A DNA stretch of 64,000 nucleotides. It comes from Streptomyces sp. CCM_MD2014 (GTDB taxonomy: Bacteria; Actinomycetota; Actinomycetes; Streptomycetales; Streptomycetaceae). The position numbers and the translations under genes are program-made. The notes beneath the pieces are model-generated. The model did no database searches. It was not told the DNA's origin and saw only the letters and a list, made by a program, of their open reading frames with translations. The stretch covers positions 6,448,001 to 6,512,000 of the forward strand of contig NZ_CP009754.1 of NCBI RefSeq assembly GCF_000772045.1, in the 5' to 3' direction. Shown piece by piece: positions 40,081 through 49,221 of the stretch. Position 1 is the first letter of the stretch. Each line of letters opens with the position of its first letter.

Positions 40081-42041
40081 CGGAAGTGTCCGACAGGGAA
40101 CCGCCGCGCCGCCGCGTGCCCGGACCCGCCAGGCCCGTCCGCCCCGGCGGCGGGCGCCGCCCGGGACCCGGCGCCCGGCCGGCCCGCAGGCCCGCACCGC
40201 CCCGGCCGGCGCCCCGCGCCTTCCGGCTCGGCAGCCCGCGCCCCCGCCTGCGCATGATCGGCCTCGCGCTGACCCTGGTGCTGGCCGCCTTCGTCGTACG
40301 GCTCCTGCAGGTACAGGCCGTCGACGCCGGCACGTACTCGGCGAAGGCCGAACAGAACCGCTACGTCGTGCACACCCTGCCCGCCGAGCGCGGCGGGATC
40401 ACCGACCGCAACGGCGTCGCCCTCGCGACCACCGTGGACTCCTACGACATCACCGCCGACCCCACGATGTTCACCCGCGAACAGCTCAAGGTCGACGACG
40501 GGCCCGAACAGGCGGCGGCGCTGCTCGCGCCCATCCTCGGCCAGGACCAGGAACACCTGGCCGACGTGCTCCGCCCGAAGAACAAGAAGCTGCGCTACGT
40601 CCGCCTCGCGCGTCGGCAGACGCCCCAGGTCTGGAACCAGATCAAGGACCTGAAGACCGCGCTCACCACCAAGGCGGAGACCGACGAGTCCGCCGTCAAC
40701 GTGCTCGCCGGCGTCTTCGCCGACCCCAGCAGCAAGCGCGTGTACCCGGGCGGCGACCTAGCCGCCGGCATCCTCGGCTGGGTCGGCGCCGACGGCAAGG
40801 GCGGCGGCGGCCTGGAACGGAAGCTGGACAAGAAGCTGGCCGGCGAGGACGGCAAGATCCGCTACGCCCAGTCCGGCGGGCGCCAGGTGCCCACCGCCGG
40901 CTCCACCGAGACGCCCGCCGTGCCCGGCAGCGACGTCGAGCTGACCATCGACCGCGACATTCAGTGGGCCGCGCAGCACGCCATCAGCGAGCAGGTGAAG
41001 AAGTCCAAGGCCGACGGCGGCTACGTCATCGTCCAGGACACGCAGACCGGCGAGATCCTCGCCATGGCCAACGCGCCGAGCTTCGATCCCGGCGACCTCG
41101 CCCACGCCGACCCGGACGCGCTCGGCAACGCCGCCCTCCAGGACGCCTTCGAACCCGGCTCCACCGCCAAGGTGCTGTCGATGGCGGCCGTGCTCGAGGA
41201 GAACGTCGCCACCCCCGGCACCCACATCACCGTCCCCAACCGCCTCAAGCGCGGCGACCGGCTCTTCAAGGACGACATCGACCACCCGACCTGGTACCTC
41301 ACGCTCAACGGCGTGCTCGCCAAGTCCAGCAACATCGGCACCATCATGGCCACCGGCGAACTGGGCAAGACCCAGGCCGAGGCCAACAAGGTGCTCTACT
41401 CCTACCTGCGCAAGTTCGGCCTCGGCGACTACAGCGGGCTCGGCTTCCCCGGCGAGACCAAGGGCATCCTCGCGCCGCCCGACCAGTGGTCGACCTCCCA
41501 GCAGTACACGATTCCTTTCGGCCAGGGCGTCTCCGTGAACGCGCTCCAGGCGGCCTCCATCTACTCGACCATCGCCAACGGCGGCGTCCGGATCGAACCC
41601 ACGCTCGTGCGCGGCACCAAGGGCGCCGACGGCCGCTTCACCCCCGCCCCCGAGCCCAAGAAGACCCGCGTGACCAGCGAGAAGACCGCGAAGACCCTCG
41701 CGCGGATGCTGGAGTCCGTCGTCGACGACGAGGAGGGCACCGGCACCAAGGCCCGCATCCCCGGCTACCGGGTGGCGGGCAAGACGGGCACGGCCAACCG
41801 CGTGGATCCGGCCACCGGCAAGTACCACGGCTACACCTCGTCCTTCGCCGGCTTCGCCCCCGCCGACAAGCCTCGCGTCACCGTCTACTGCGCCATCCAG
41901 AACGCCACCGAGGGCAGCTACTTCGGCGGCCAGATCTGCGGCCCCATCTACAAGCAGGTCATGGAGTTCGCCCTGAAGACCCTCCAGGTGCCGCCGACCG
42001 GCGCCGACCCCGCGAACCTCCCGGTCACCTTCAAGCCCTGA
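40077..42041 (+). CDS. ftsI: Septal class B penicillin-binding protein (FtsI/PBP3)
   Basis: This 654-residue transpeptidase cross-links septal peptidoglycan. A Pro/Arg-rich cytoplasmic tail of about 60 residues precedes one transmembrane helix (LALTLVLAAFVVRLLQV). The penicillin-binding motifs are complete: the SxxK with Ser362 (EPGSTAKV), SSN at 417-419 and KTGT at 569-572. The dimerisation/pedestal domain lies between. The GTG overlaps the ftsL stop by four bases. In Streptomyces this gene is dispensable for growth but needed for sporulation septa. Confidence 0.97.
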   Translation: MTEVSDREPPRRRVPGPARPVRPGGGRRPGPGARPARRPAPPRPAPRAFRLGSPRPRLRMIGLALTLVLAAFVVRLLQVQAVDAGTYSAKAEQNRYVVHTLPAERGGITDRNGVALATTVDSYDITADPTMFTREQLKVDDGPEQAAALLAPILGQDQEHLADVLRPKNKKLRYVRLARRQTPQVWNQIKDLKTALTTKAETDESAVNVLAGVFADPSSKRVYPGGDLAAGILGWVGADGKGGGGLERKLDKKLAGEDGKIRYAQSGGRQVPTAGSTETPAVPGSDVELTIDRDIQWAAQHAISEQVKKSKADGGYVIVQDTQTGEILAMANAPSFDPGDLAHADPDALGNAALQDAFEPGSTAKVLSMAAVLEENVATPGTHITVPNRLKRGDRLFKDDIDHPTWYLTLNGVLAKSSNIGTIMATGELGKTQAEANKVLYSYLRKFGLGDYSGLGFPGETKGILAPPDQWSTSQQYTIPFGQGVSVNALQAASIYSTIANGGVRIEPTLVRGTKGADGRFTPAPEPKKTRVTSEKTAKTLARMLESVVDDEEGTGTKARIPGYRVAGKTGTANRVDPATGKYHGYTSSFAGFAPADKPRVTVYCAIQNATEGSYFGGQICGPIYKQVMEFALKTLQVPPTGADPANLPVTFKP

Positions 42042-42116
42042 GCCGCACCGCCCCCGCAACCACCGAGCCCGTACCGAGCCAGCGCCGTTTCAGTACCGAG
42101 CCACCAGGAACCACCC

Positions 42117-43772
42117 GTGACAACGATCACCCCCGATCCCGGGAACCAGAACGCCTCCCGCACCTCGCTTCGCCCGCAGGCGGGTACTCCCGGTACGCTC
42201 ACCGCCGTGCCACACCCTGATCAGTCCCAAACCACCCAGAAGGGCCACCCCGTGACCTACCCGGGACCGCCCCGGCCGGTGCGGATCTCCGCCACACCCC
42301 TCGCGGAACTCGCCGATCAGCTGGGTGTCACCGCTCCGGACGGCTCCGCCGAGGTCACGGGCATCACCCACGACTCGCGCGCGGTCCGCCCCGGTGACCT
42401 GTACGCCGCCCTGCCCGGAGCCCGCGCCCACGGCGCCGACTTCGTCACCCAGGCCGCCGGCCTCGGCGCCGCCGCCGTGCTGACCGACCCGGCCGGCGCG
42501 GAGCGCGTCGCCGCCGCCGGACTGCCGGCGCTCGTGGTCGACGACCCGCGCGCGCGGATGGGCGAACTGGCCGCGACGATCTACGGCCACCCCGGCCGCG
42601 ACCTCCTCCAGATCGGCATCACCGGCACCTCCGGCAAGACCACCACCGCCTACCTGGTCGAGGGCGGCCTGCGCACGGCGAAGTCCACCGGGCTGATCGG
42701 CACCGTCGAGATGCGCATCGGCGACGAGCGCATCAAGTCCGAGCGGACCACCCCCGAGGCCACCGACCTCCAGGCCCTGTTCGCGGTGATGCGCGAGCGC
42801 GGCACCGAGGCGGTCGCCATGGAGGTCTCCAGCCACGCCCTGGTGCTCGGCCGCGTCGACGCCTGCGTCTTCGACATCGCGGTCTTCACCAACCTCAGCC
42901 CGGAGCACATGGAGTTCCACTCCGGCATGGAGGACTACTTCCAGGCCAAGGCGCAGCTCTTCACGCCGAAACGCAGCAAACTCGGCGTGGTCAACGTCGA
43001 CGACGAGTACGGGCGGCGCCTGGCCAACGAGGCCACCGTCCCGGTCGTCACCTACTCCGCCGAGGGCCACCCGGACGCCGACTGGCGCGCCGACGGGGTC
43101 GAGGTCGGCCCGCTGGACTCCACGTTCACCGTGCTCGGGCCGAAGGGCGAGCGGATCGCCGCCAAGTCGCCCCTGGCCGGACCCTTCAACGTGGCGAACA
43201 CCCTCGCCGCGATCGTGTCCCTCGCCGCCGCCGGGCTCGACCCGCAGGCCGCCGCCGACGGCGTCGCCGCCGTACCGGGCGTGCCGGGCCGCCTGGAGCG
43301 CGTGGACGAGGGCCAGCCCTTCTTCGCGGTGGTCGACTACGCCCACAAGACCGACGCCGTCGAGTCCGTCCTGCGGGCGCTGCGCAAGGTCACCGAGGGC
43401 AAACTGCACGCCGTGCTCGGCTGCGGCGGCGACCGGGACACCACCAAGCGGGAGCCGATGGGCGCCGCCGTGGCCCGGTTCGCCGACACCGCCGTACTCA
43501 CCTCCGACAACCCCCGCTCCGAGGACCCCCTCGCCATTCTCGCCACCATGCTCCAGGGCGCGGCGTCCGTGCCCGCGCACGAGCGCGGCGAGGTGCAGGT
43601 CTTCGAGGACCGGGCCGCCGCCATCGCCGCCGCCGTCGCCCGGGCCGAGCCCGGCGACACCGTGCTGGTGGCCGGCAAGGGACACGAGCAGGGCCAGGAC
43701 ATCGCCGGGGTCGTCCGCCCCTTCGACGACCGCCAGGTGCTGCGCGAAGCCATCAAGAAGACCCAGGGATGA
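42117..43772 (+). CDS. murE: UDP-MurNAc-L-Ala-D-Glu:diaminopimelate ligase
   Basis: This 551-residue ligase adds diaminopimelate to the peptidoglycan precursor. The P-loop ITGTSGKTTTAYL lies near residue 165 and the ESK-type DAP-recognition motif DNPR near residue 465 (TSDNPRSEDP). Streptomyces use LL-DAP, so it probably takes that isomer. The GTG at 42117 gives a 45-residue non-conserved N-terminus. An in-frame GTG at 42207 lies seven bases after TACGCT and could give a shorter, leaderless product. Confidence 0.95.
   Translation: MTTITPDPGNQNASRTSLRPQAGTPGTLTAVPHPDQSQTTQKGHPVTYPGPPRPVRISATPLAELADQLGVTAPDGSAEVTGITHDSRAVRPGDLYAALPGARAHGADFVTQAAGLGAAAVLTDPAGAERVAAAGLPALVVDDPRARMGELAATIYGHPGRDLLQIGITGTSGKTTTAYLVEGGLRTAKSTGLIGTVEMRIGDERIKSERTTPEATDLQALFAVMRERGTEAVAMEVSSHALVLGRVDACVFDIAVFTNLSPEHMEFHSGMEDYFQAKAQLFTPKRSKLGVVNVDDEYGRRLANEATVPVVTYSAEGHPDADWRADGVEVGPLDSTFTVLGPKGERIAAKSPLAGPFNVANTLAAIVSLAAAGLDPQAAADGVAAVPGVPGRLERVDEGQPFFAVVDYAHKTDAVESVLRALRKVTEGKLHAVLGCGGDRDTTKREPMGAAVARFADTAVLTSDNPRSEDPLAILATMLQGAASVPAHERGEVQVFEDRAAAIAAAVARAEPGDTVLVAGKGHEQGQDIAGVVRPFDDRQVLREAIKKTQG
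42194..42199 (+). promoter_or_regulatory. Possible internal promoter -10 in murE
   Basis: TACGCT lies seven bases before an in-frame GTG (42207), with TTCGCC 19 bases upstream. It may start a leaderless murE transcript independent of ftsI. Confidence 0.3.
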
Positions 43773-43821
43773 GATCCCGAATGGTCCAGCCGATCCTGAT
43801 CCTGATCCAGGGGACGAACTT

Positions 43822-45252
43822 GTGATCACCCTCTCACTCGCCGAGATCGCGGAAGTCGTCGGCGGGCGGATGCACGACATACCGGACGCGTCCGCCGAGG
43901 TCACCGGGCCGGTCGTCCGGGACTCCCGGGAAGCCGGACCCGGCAGCCTCTTCGTCGCCTTCGTCGGCGAACGGGTGGACGGCCACGACTTCGCCGCGCA
44001 GGTCGTCGAAGCGGGAGCGGTGGCCGTCCTCGGCTCCCGCCCCGTCGGCGTGCCCGCGATCGTCGTGGACGACGTCCAGGCCGCCCTCGGCGCCCTCGCC
44101 CGGCACGTCGTACACCGCCTCGGCACCACCCTCGTGGCCCTCACCGGGTCGGCCGGCAAGACCAGCACCAAGGACCTGATCGCCCAGGTCTTGCGCCGCA
44201 AGGCGCCCACGGTCTTCACGCCCGGTTCCATGAACAACGAGGTCGGGCTGCCGCTCACCGCGCTCACCGCCACCGGCGAGACGAAGTTCCTCGTCCTGGA
44301 GATGGGCGCCCGCGGCATCGGCCACATCCGGTACCTGTGCGAGCTGACCCCGCCGCGGATCGGCCTCGTCCTCAACGTCGGCTCCGCGCACATCGGCGAG
44401 TTCGGCGGCCGGGAGCAGATCGCCCAGGCCAAGGGCGAACTCGTCGAGGCGCTGCCGCCGGCCGAGGAGGGCGGCACCGCGGTCCTCAACGCGGACGACC
44501 CCCTCGTAAGGGCCATGGCTTCCCGAACGAAGGCGAAGGTGCTCCTTTTCGGAGAGTCCGACGAAGCGGACGTTCGCGCCGAGAACGTGCGACTCACGGA
44601 CACCGGACAGCCTTCCTTCAGCCTTCACACACCCTCCGGTGCAAGCGATGTGACCATGCGCCTGTACGGTGAGCACCACGTGTCGAACGCGCTCGCCGCG
44701 GCCGCCGTCGCCCACGAGTTGGGCATGTCCGCAGACGAGATCGCCACCGCGCTCTCCGAGGCGGGCTCCCTCTCCCGCTGGCGGATGGAGGTCACCGAGC
44801 GCCCGGACGGCGTGACGGTCGTCAACGACGCCTACAACGCGAACCCCGAGTCCATGAAGGCCGCGCTGCGTGCGCTGGTTGCCATCGGCGAAGCCTCACG
44901 GGCAAGGGGGGGCCGCACGTGGGCGGTGCTCGGCAAGATGGCCGAGCTCGGGGACGAGGCGCTCGCCGAGCACGACGCGGTCGGACGGCTCGCCGTCCGG
45001 CTCAACGTCAGCAAGCTCGTCGCGGTCGGGGGCAGGGAAGCCCGATGGCTGCAACTGGGCGCATATAACGAGGGTTCGTGGGGTGAGGAGTCGGTGCACG
45101 TGTCCGACGCACAGGCGGCGGTCGACCTGTTGCGCAGCGAGTTGCGCCCGGGGGACGTCGTGCTCGTGAAGGCGTCCCGTTCGGTGGGTCTGGAGAGCGT
45201 CGCCTCGGCGCTGCTCGAGAATGGCGCCGAGGGTGAGGTTGCCGCCCGATGA
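43822..45252 (+). CDS. murF: UDP-MurNAc-tripeptide:D-Ala-D-Ala ligase
   Basis: This 476-residue ligase adds D-Ala-D-Ala to complete the cytoplasmic muramyl pentapeptide. The P-loop is ALTGSAGKTSTKDLI near residue 112, and NNEVGLPLT, EMGARGIGHI and NDAYNANPESM are characteristic of MurF. The GTG has an AGGGGA site. A patch at about 44505-44650 has unusually many A/T third positions for this genome. Its stop overlaps the mraY ATG. Confidence 0.96.
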   Translation: MITLSLAEIAEVVGGRMHDIPDASAEVTGPVVRDSREAGPGSLFVAFVGERVDGHDFAAQVVEAGAVAVLGSRPVGVPAIVVDDVQAALGALARHVVHRLGTTLVALTGSAGKTSTKDLIAQVLRRKAPTVFTPGSMNNEVGLPLTALTATGETKFLVLEMGARGIGHIRYLCELTPPRIGLVLNVGSAHIGEFGGREQIAQAKGELVEALPPAEEGGTAVLNADDPLVRAMASRTKAKVLLFGESDEADVRAENVRLTDTGQPSFSLHTPSGASDVTMRLYGEHHVSNALAAAAVAHELGMSADEIATALSEAGSLSRWRMEVTERPDGVTVVNDAYNANPESMKAALRALVAIGEASRARGGRTWAVLGKMAELGDEALAEHDAVGRLAVRLNVSKLVAVGGREARWLQLGAYNEGSWGEESVHVSDAQAAVDLLRSELRPGDVVLVKASRSVGLESVASALLENGAEGEVAAR

Positions 45253-46343
45253 TGAAGCAGATCCTGTTCGCAGGAGTCATTGGCCTCTTCCTGACGCTGG
45301 TCGGCACCCCGCTGCTGATCAAGCTCCTGGCCCGCAAGGGCTACGGCCAGTACATCCGTGACGACGGACCGCGCGAGCACGCCAGCAAGCGCGGTACGCC
45401 GACCATGGGTGGTATCGCCTTCATCCTGGCGACGGTCGCCGCGTACTTCCTCGCCAAGGGCATCACCAGCTATCTGGACCCGGACATCGACGCCGGGCCG
45501 ACGTTCTCCGGTCTGCTGGTGCTCGGCCTGATGGTCGGCATGGGCCTGGTCGGCTTCCTGGACGACTACATCAAGATCGTCAAGCGTCGTTCGCTGGGCC
45601 TGCGGGCCAAGGCGAAGATGGCCGGCCAGCTCATCGTCGGCATCGGCTTCGCCGTGCTCTCGCTGCAGTTCGCGGACAACCGGGGCAACACTCCGGCCTC
45701 CACCAAGCTGTCGTTCATCACCGACTTCGGGTGGACCATCGGCCCGGTGCTGTTCGTCGTCTGGGCGCTGTTCATGATCCTCGCGATGTCGAACGGCGTG
45801 AACCTCACCGACGGTCTGGACGGCCTGGCCACCGGCGCCTCCGTCCTGGTCTTCGGCGCCTACACCTTCATCGGCGTGTGGCAGTTCCAGGAGTCCTGCG
45901 CCAACGCGCTGACCCTGACCAACCCGGGCGCCTGCTACGAGGTGAGGGACCCGCTCGACCTCGCGGTGGTCGCGTCCGCGCTGATGGGCGCCTGCCTCGG
46001 CTTCCTGTGGTGGAACACCTCGCCGGCCAAGATCTTCATGGGCGACACCGGTTCGCTCGCGCTCGGCGGTGTGCTCGCGGGTCTGGCGATCTGCTCGCGC
46101 ACCGAACTGCTGATGGCCATCCTCGGCGGCCTGTTCGTCCTGATCACCATGTCGGTGGTCATCCAGGTCGGCTCCTTCCGCCTCACCGGCAAGCGGGTCT
46201 TCCGGATGGCGCCACTCCAGCACCACTTCGAACTCAAAGGCTGGTCCGAGGTCCTCGTCGTGGTCCGTTTCTGGATCATTCAAGGCATCTGTGTGATCGT
46301 CGGACTCGGCCTCTTCTACGCGGGATGGGCAGCGGACAAGTGA
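45249..46343 (+). CDS. mraY: Phospho-MurNAc-pentapeptide transferase
   Basis: This 364-residue integral membrane enzyme transfers the muramyl pentapeptide phosphate to undecaprenyl phosphate, making lipid I. About ten transmembrane helices are visible. The catalytic signatures are GTPTMGG, the Asp pair in GFLDDYIKI near residue 105, the SNGVNLTDGLDGLA loop near residue 180 and PLQHHFELKGW near 325. The ATG overlaps the murF stop (ATGATG), and the stop overlaps the murD GTG. Confidence 0.97.
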   Translation: MMKQILFAGVIGLFLTLVGTPLLIKLLARKGYGQYIRDDGPREHASKRGTPTMGGIAFILATVAAYFLAKGITSYLDPDIDAGPTFSGLLVLGLMVGMGLVGFLDDYIKIVKRRSLGLRAKAKMAGQLIVGIGFAVLSLQFADNRGNTPASTKLSFITDFGWTIGPVLFVVWALFMILAMSNGVNLTDGLDGLATGASVLVFGAYTFIGVWQFQESCANALTLTNPGACYEVRDPLDLAVVASALMGACLGFLWWNTSPAKIFMGDTGSLALGGVLAGLAICSRTELLMAILGGLFVLITMSVVIQVGSFRLTGKRVFRMAPLQHHFELKGWSEVLVVVRFWIIQGICVIVGLGLFYAGWAADK

Positions 46344-47767
46344 CCTCCTCGGTGCCTTCGGAATTCACCGGCAAGCACGTCACCGTCGCCGGGCTCGGCG
46401 TCTCGGGCGTCCCGGCGGCCAGGGTCCTGCACGGACTCGGCGCGCACGTCACCGTCGTCAACGACGGCGCCGACGAGCGGGCCCGGACGCAGGCGGCGGA
46501 GCTGGAGGCGCTCGGCGTCACCGTCCGCCTGGGCGACGGCGACACGCTCCCCGAGGGCACCGAGCTGATCGTCACCGCCCCCGGCTGGAAGCCCACCAAG
46601 CCCCTGTTCACGGCGGCCGCCGAGGCCGGCGTCCCGGTATGGGGCGACGTCGAACTGGCCTGGCGGATGCGCGGCCTGGACGGCAGGGAGCCCGCTCCCT
46701 GGCTGGCGGTCACCGGCACCAACGGCAAGACCACCACCGTCCAGATGCTCGCGTCGATCCTGAAGGCGGCCGGTCTGCGCACCGCCGCCGTCGGCAACAT
46801 CGGCGTCTCCCTGCTGGACGCGGTCACCGGCGAGGTGGAGTACGACGTCCTCGCCGTGGAGCTGTCCAGCTACCAGCTCCACTGGGCGCCCTCCCTGCGC
46901 GCCCACTCCGCCGCCGTGCTCAACCTCGCCCCGGACCACCTCGACTGGCACGGCTCGATGGAGGCCTACGCCGCCGACAAGGGCCGTATCTACGAGGGCA
47001 ATCGGGTCGCCTGCGTCTACAACGTCGCCGACAAGGCGACCGAGGACCTGGTCCGCGCCGCCGACGTCGAGGAGGGCTGCCGGGCGGTCGGCTTCACGCT
47101 CGGCACCCCCGGCCCGTCCCAACTCGGCGTCGTGGAGGGCCTCCTGGTCGACCGCGCCTTCGTCGAGGACCGGCAGAAGAACGCCCAGGAACTGGCCGAG
47201 GTCTCGGACGTCAACCCGCCGGCCCCGCACAACATCGCCAACGCCCTCGCCGCCGCCGGGCTCGCCCGCGCCTTCGGCGTCTCCGCCGCCGCCGTACGGG
47301 ACGGGCTGCGCGCCTTCACGCCGGACGCCCACCGCATCGCGCACGTCGCCGACGTGGACGGGGTGGCGTACGTGGACGACTCCAAGGCCACCAACACCCA
47401 CGCCACCGAAGCCTCCTTGGCGGCCTACGAGTCGATCGTGTGGATCGCCGGCGGACTGGCCAAGGGCGCGACCTTCGACGAGCTGGTCGCGGGCGCGGCG
47501 AAGCGGCTGCGCGGCGCGGTCCTCATCGGCGCCGACCGCGCCCTGATCCGCGAAGCCCTGGCGCGACACGCCCCGGAAGTACCCGTGGTCGACCTCGACC
47601 GGACCGACACTGGTGCGATGCTCCAGGCCGTCCAGGAGGCACGGCGGCTCGCCCGGCCGGGCGACACGGTGCTGCTGGCCCCGGCCTGTGCCTCCATGGA
47701 CATGTTCACCAACTACAACCAGCGCGGTGACGCGTTCGCGCAGGCCGTTCGCGAACTCGGCGCCTGA
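46340..47767 (+). CDS. murD: UDP-MurNAc-L-Ala:D-Glu ligase
   Basis: This 475-residue ligase adds D-glutamate. It has an N-terminal Rossmann-like start (VTVAGLGVSGVPAARVL), P-loop VTGTNGKTTTVQML, AVELSSYQL and NLAPDHLDWHGS, and the C-terminal NTHATEASL. The GTG at 46340 overlaps the mraY stop by four bases; an ATG at 46325 is the alternative and would add five residues. The 77-base gap to ftsW contains a second possible start and a short frame. Confidence 0.96.
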   Translation: MTSSVPSEFTGKHVTVAGLGVSGVPAARVLHGLGAHVTVVNDGADERARTQAAELEALGVTVRLGDGDTLPEGTELIVTAPGWKPTKPLFTAAAEAGVPVWGDVELAWRMRGLDGREPAPWLAVTGTNGKTTTVQMLASILKAAGLRTAAVGNIGVSLLDAVTGEVEYDVLAVELSSYQLHWAPSLRAHSAAVLNLAPDHLDWHGSMEAYAADKGRIYEGNRVACVYNVADKATEDLVRAADVEEGCRAVGFTLGTPGPSQLGVVEGLLVDRAFVEDRQKNAQELAEVSDVNPPAPHNIANALAAAGLARAFGVSAAAVRDGLRAFTPDAHRIAHVADVDGVAYVDDSKATNTHATEASLAAYESIVWIAGGLAKGATFDELVAGAAKRLRGAVLIGADRALIREALARHAPEVPVVDLDRTDTGAMLQAVQEARRLARPGDTVLLAPACASMDMFTNYNQRGDAFAQAVRELGA

Positions 47768-47807
47768 CCCGGCCGCGCTCCCGCGCCGGGTGAACTCGGG
47801 AGGACGC

Positions 47808-47855
47808 GTGGGACGGTCCATGCCGACGTACAGCGGAGGCAGCGATGCCCGGTAG
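47808..47855 (+). CDS. Candidate 15-codon ORF overlapping the ftsW start
   Basis: A GTG at 47808 has an excellent GGGAGGA site three bases upstream and opens VGRSMPTYSGGSDAR, ending TAG at 47855, ten bases inside ftsW. Ribosomes ending here could restart at the ftsW ATG (47845), which also has its own GGAGG. Possibly a coupling device or a chance frame. Confidence 0.3.
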   Translation: MGRSMPTYSGGSDAR

Positions 47856-49215
47856 TCCCCAGAGCCGCACCGGGCGTCCGCCCGTCCAGCGGGCCGTCAA
47901 GCGGCCCGCCGCGCCGCGGCCGCCGCGCGAGAACCCGGTGCTGGGCCTGTACCTGCGCCTGCGCCGCGCCTGGGACCGGCCGCTGACCGCCTACTATCTG
48001 ATCTGCGGCGGCAGCGCGCTGATCACCGTGCTCGGCCTGGTGATGGTCTACTCGGCCTCCCAGATCACCGCGCTCCAGCTGTCGCTGCCCGGCTCGTACT
48101 TCTTCCGCAAGCAGGCCCTCGCGGCGCTGATCGGCGCCGGGCTCCTGGCCGCCGCGATGAGGATGCCGGTCAAGCTGCACCGCGCCCTCGCCTACCCCAT
48201 CCTCGCCGGGGCCGTCTTCCTGATGATCCTGGTCCAGGTGCCGGGGATAGGAGTCGCGGTCAACGGCAACCAGAACTGGATCGCGCTCGGCGGCTCCTTC
48301 CAGATCCAGCCCAGCGAGTTCGGCAAGCTGGCCCTGGTGCTGTGGGGCGCCGACCTGCTCGCCCGCAAGCACGACAAGAAGCTGCTGACCCAGTGGAAGC
48401 ACATGCTGGTGCCGCTGGTGCCGGCCGCGTTCATGCTGCTCGGGCTCATCATGATCGGCGGCGACATGGGGACCGCGATCATCCTGACGGCGATCCTTTT
48501 CGGCCTGCTGTGGCTGGCCGGTGCGCCCACCCGGCTGTTCGCCGGCGTGCTGTCCATCGCGGTGCTGCTCGGCTTCATCCTCATCAAGAGCAGCCCCAAC
48601 CGCATGGCCCGCCTCAACTGCCTGGGCGCCACCGACCCCGGCCCGGGCGACGCCTGCTGGCAGGCCGTGCACGGCATCTACGCCCTCGCCTCGGGCGGAC
48701 TGTTCGGTTCCGGGCTCGGCGCCAGCGTGGAGAAATGGGGTCAACTCCCCGAAGCGCACACCGACTTCATCTTCGCCGTCACCGGTGAGGAACTGGGCCT
48801 GGCGGGGACGCTGTCGGTACTCGCCCTGTTCGCGGCTCTAGGCTATGCGGGTATCCGCGTGGCCGGACGCACGGAGGACCCCTTCGTGAGGTATGCCGCG
48901 GGAGGCGTGACCACCTGGATCACGGCCCAGGCCGTGATCAACATCGGTGCGGTCCTCGGGCTGCTGCCGATCGCAGGCGTCCCGCTCCCGCTGTTCTCCT
49001 ACGGGGGTTCCGCCCTGCTGCCGACCATGTTCGCCGTCGGTCTGCTGATCGCCTTCGCGCGTGACGAACCCGGTGCGCGGGCGGCGCTTGCGCTGCGGCA
49101 ACCTCGCTTTGGTAGAAAGCGGGGAGCCAGGGGACCCGCGGCCAAGCGGAGCCCTGGGAGTTGGAACACGATGCGACGGCGCGCCTCGGCGGCGCGCTCG
49201 TCCGGAGAGCGGTGA
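47845..49215 (+). CDS. ftsW: Septal peptidoglycan glycosyltransferase FtsW
   Basis: This 456-residue SEDS-family membrane protein polymerises septal glycan from lipid II with FtsI. A basic cytoplasmic tail of about 45 residues precedes ten transmembrane helices. Family signatures include VNGNQNWIALGGSFQIQPSEF, with the SEDS extracellular loop, EEHTDFI-like EAHTDFIFAVTGEELG near residue 310 and PLFSYGGSALLPTM near 385. GGAGG precedes the ATG. The tail is basic and ends close to murG. Confidence 0.97.
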   Translation: MPGSPQSRTGRPPVQRAVKRPAAPRPPRENPVLGLYLRLRRAWDRPLTAYYLICGGSALITVLGLVMVYSASQITALQLSLPGSYFFRKQALAALIGAGLLAAAMRMPVKLHRALAYPILAGAVFLMILVQVPGIGVAVNGNQNWIALGGSFQIQPSEFGKLALVLWGADLLARKHDKKLLTQWKHMLVPLVPAAFMLLGLIMIGGDMGTAIILTAILFGLLWLAGAPTRLFAGVLSIAVLLGFILIKSSPNRMARLNCLGATDPGPGDACWQAVHGIYALASGGLFGSGLGASVEKWGQLPEAHTDFIFAVTGEELGLAGTLSVLALFAALGYAGIRVAGRTEDPFVRYAAGGVTTWITAQAVINIGAVLGLLPIAGVPLPLFSYGGSALLPTMFAVGLLIAFARDEPGARAALALRQPRFGRKRGARGPAAKRSPGSWNTMRRRASAARSSGER

Positions 49216-49221
49216 ATTTCG

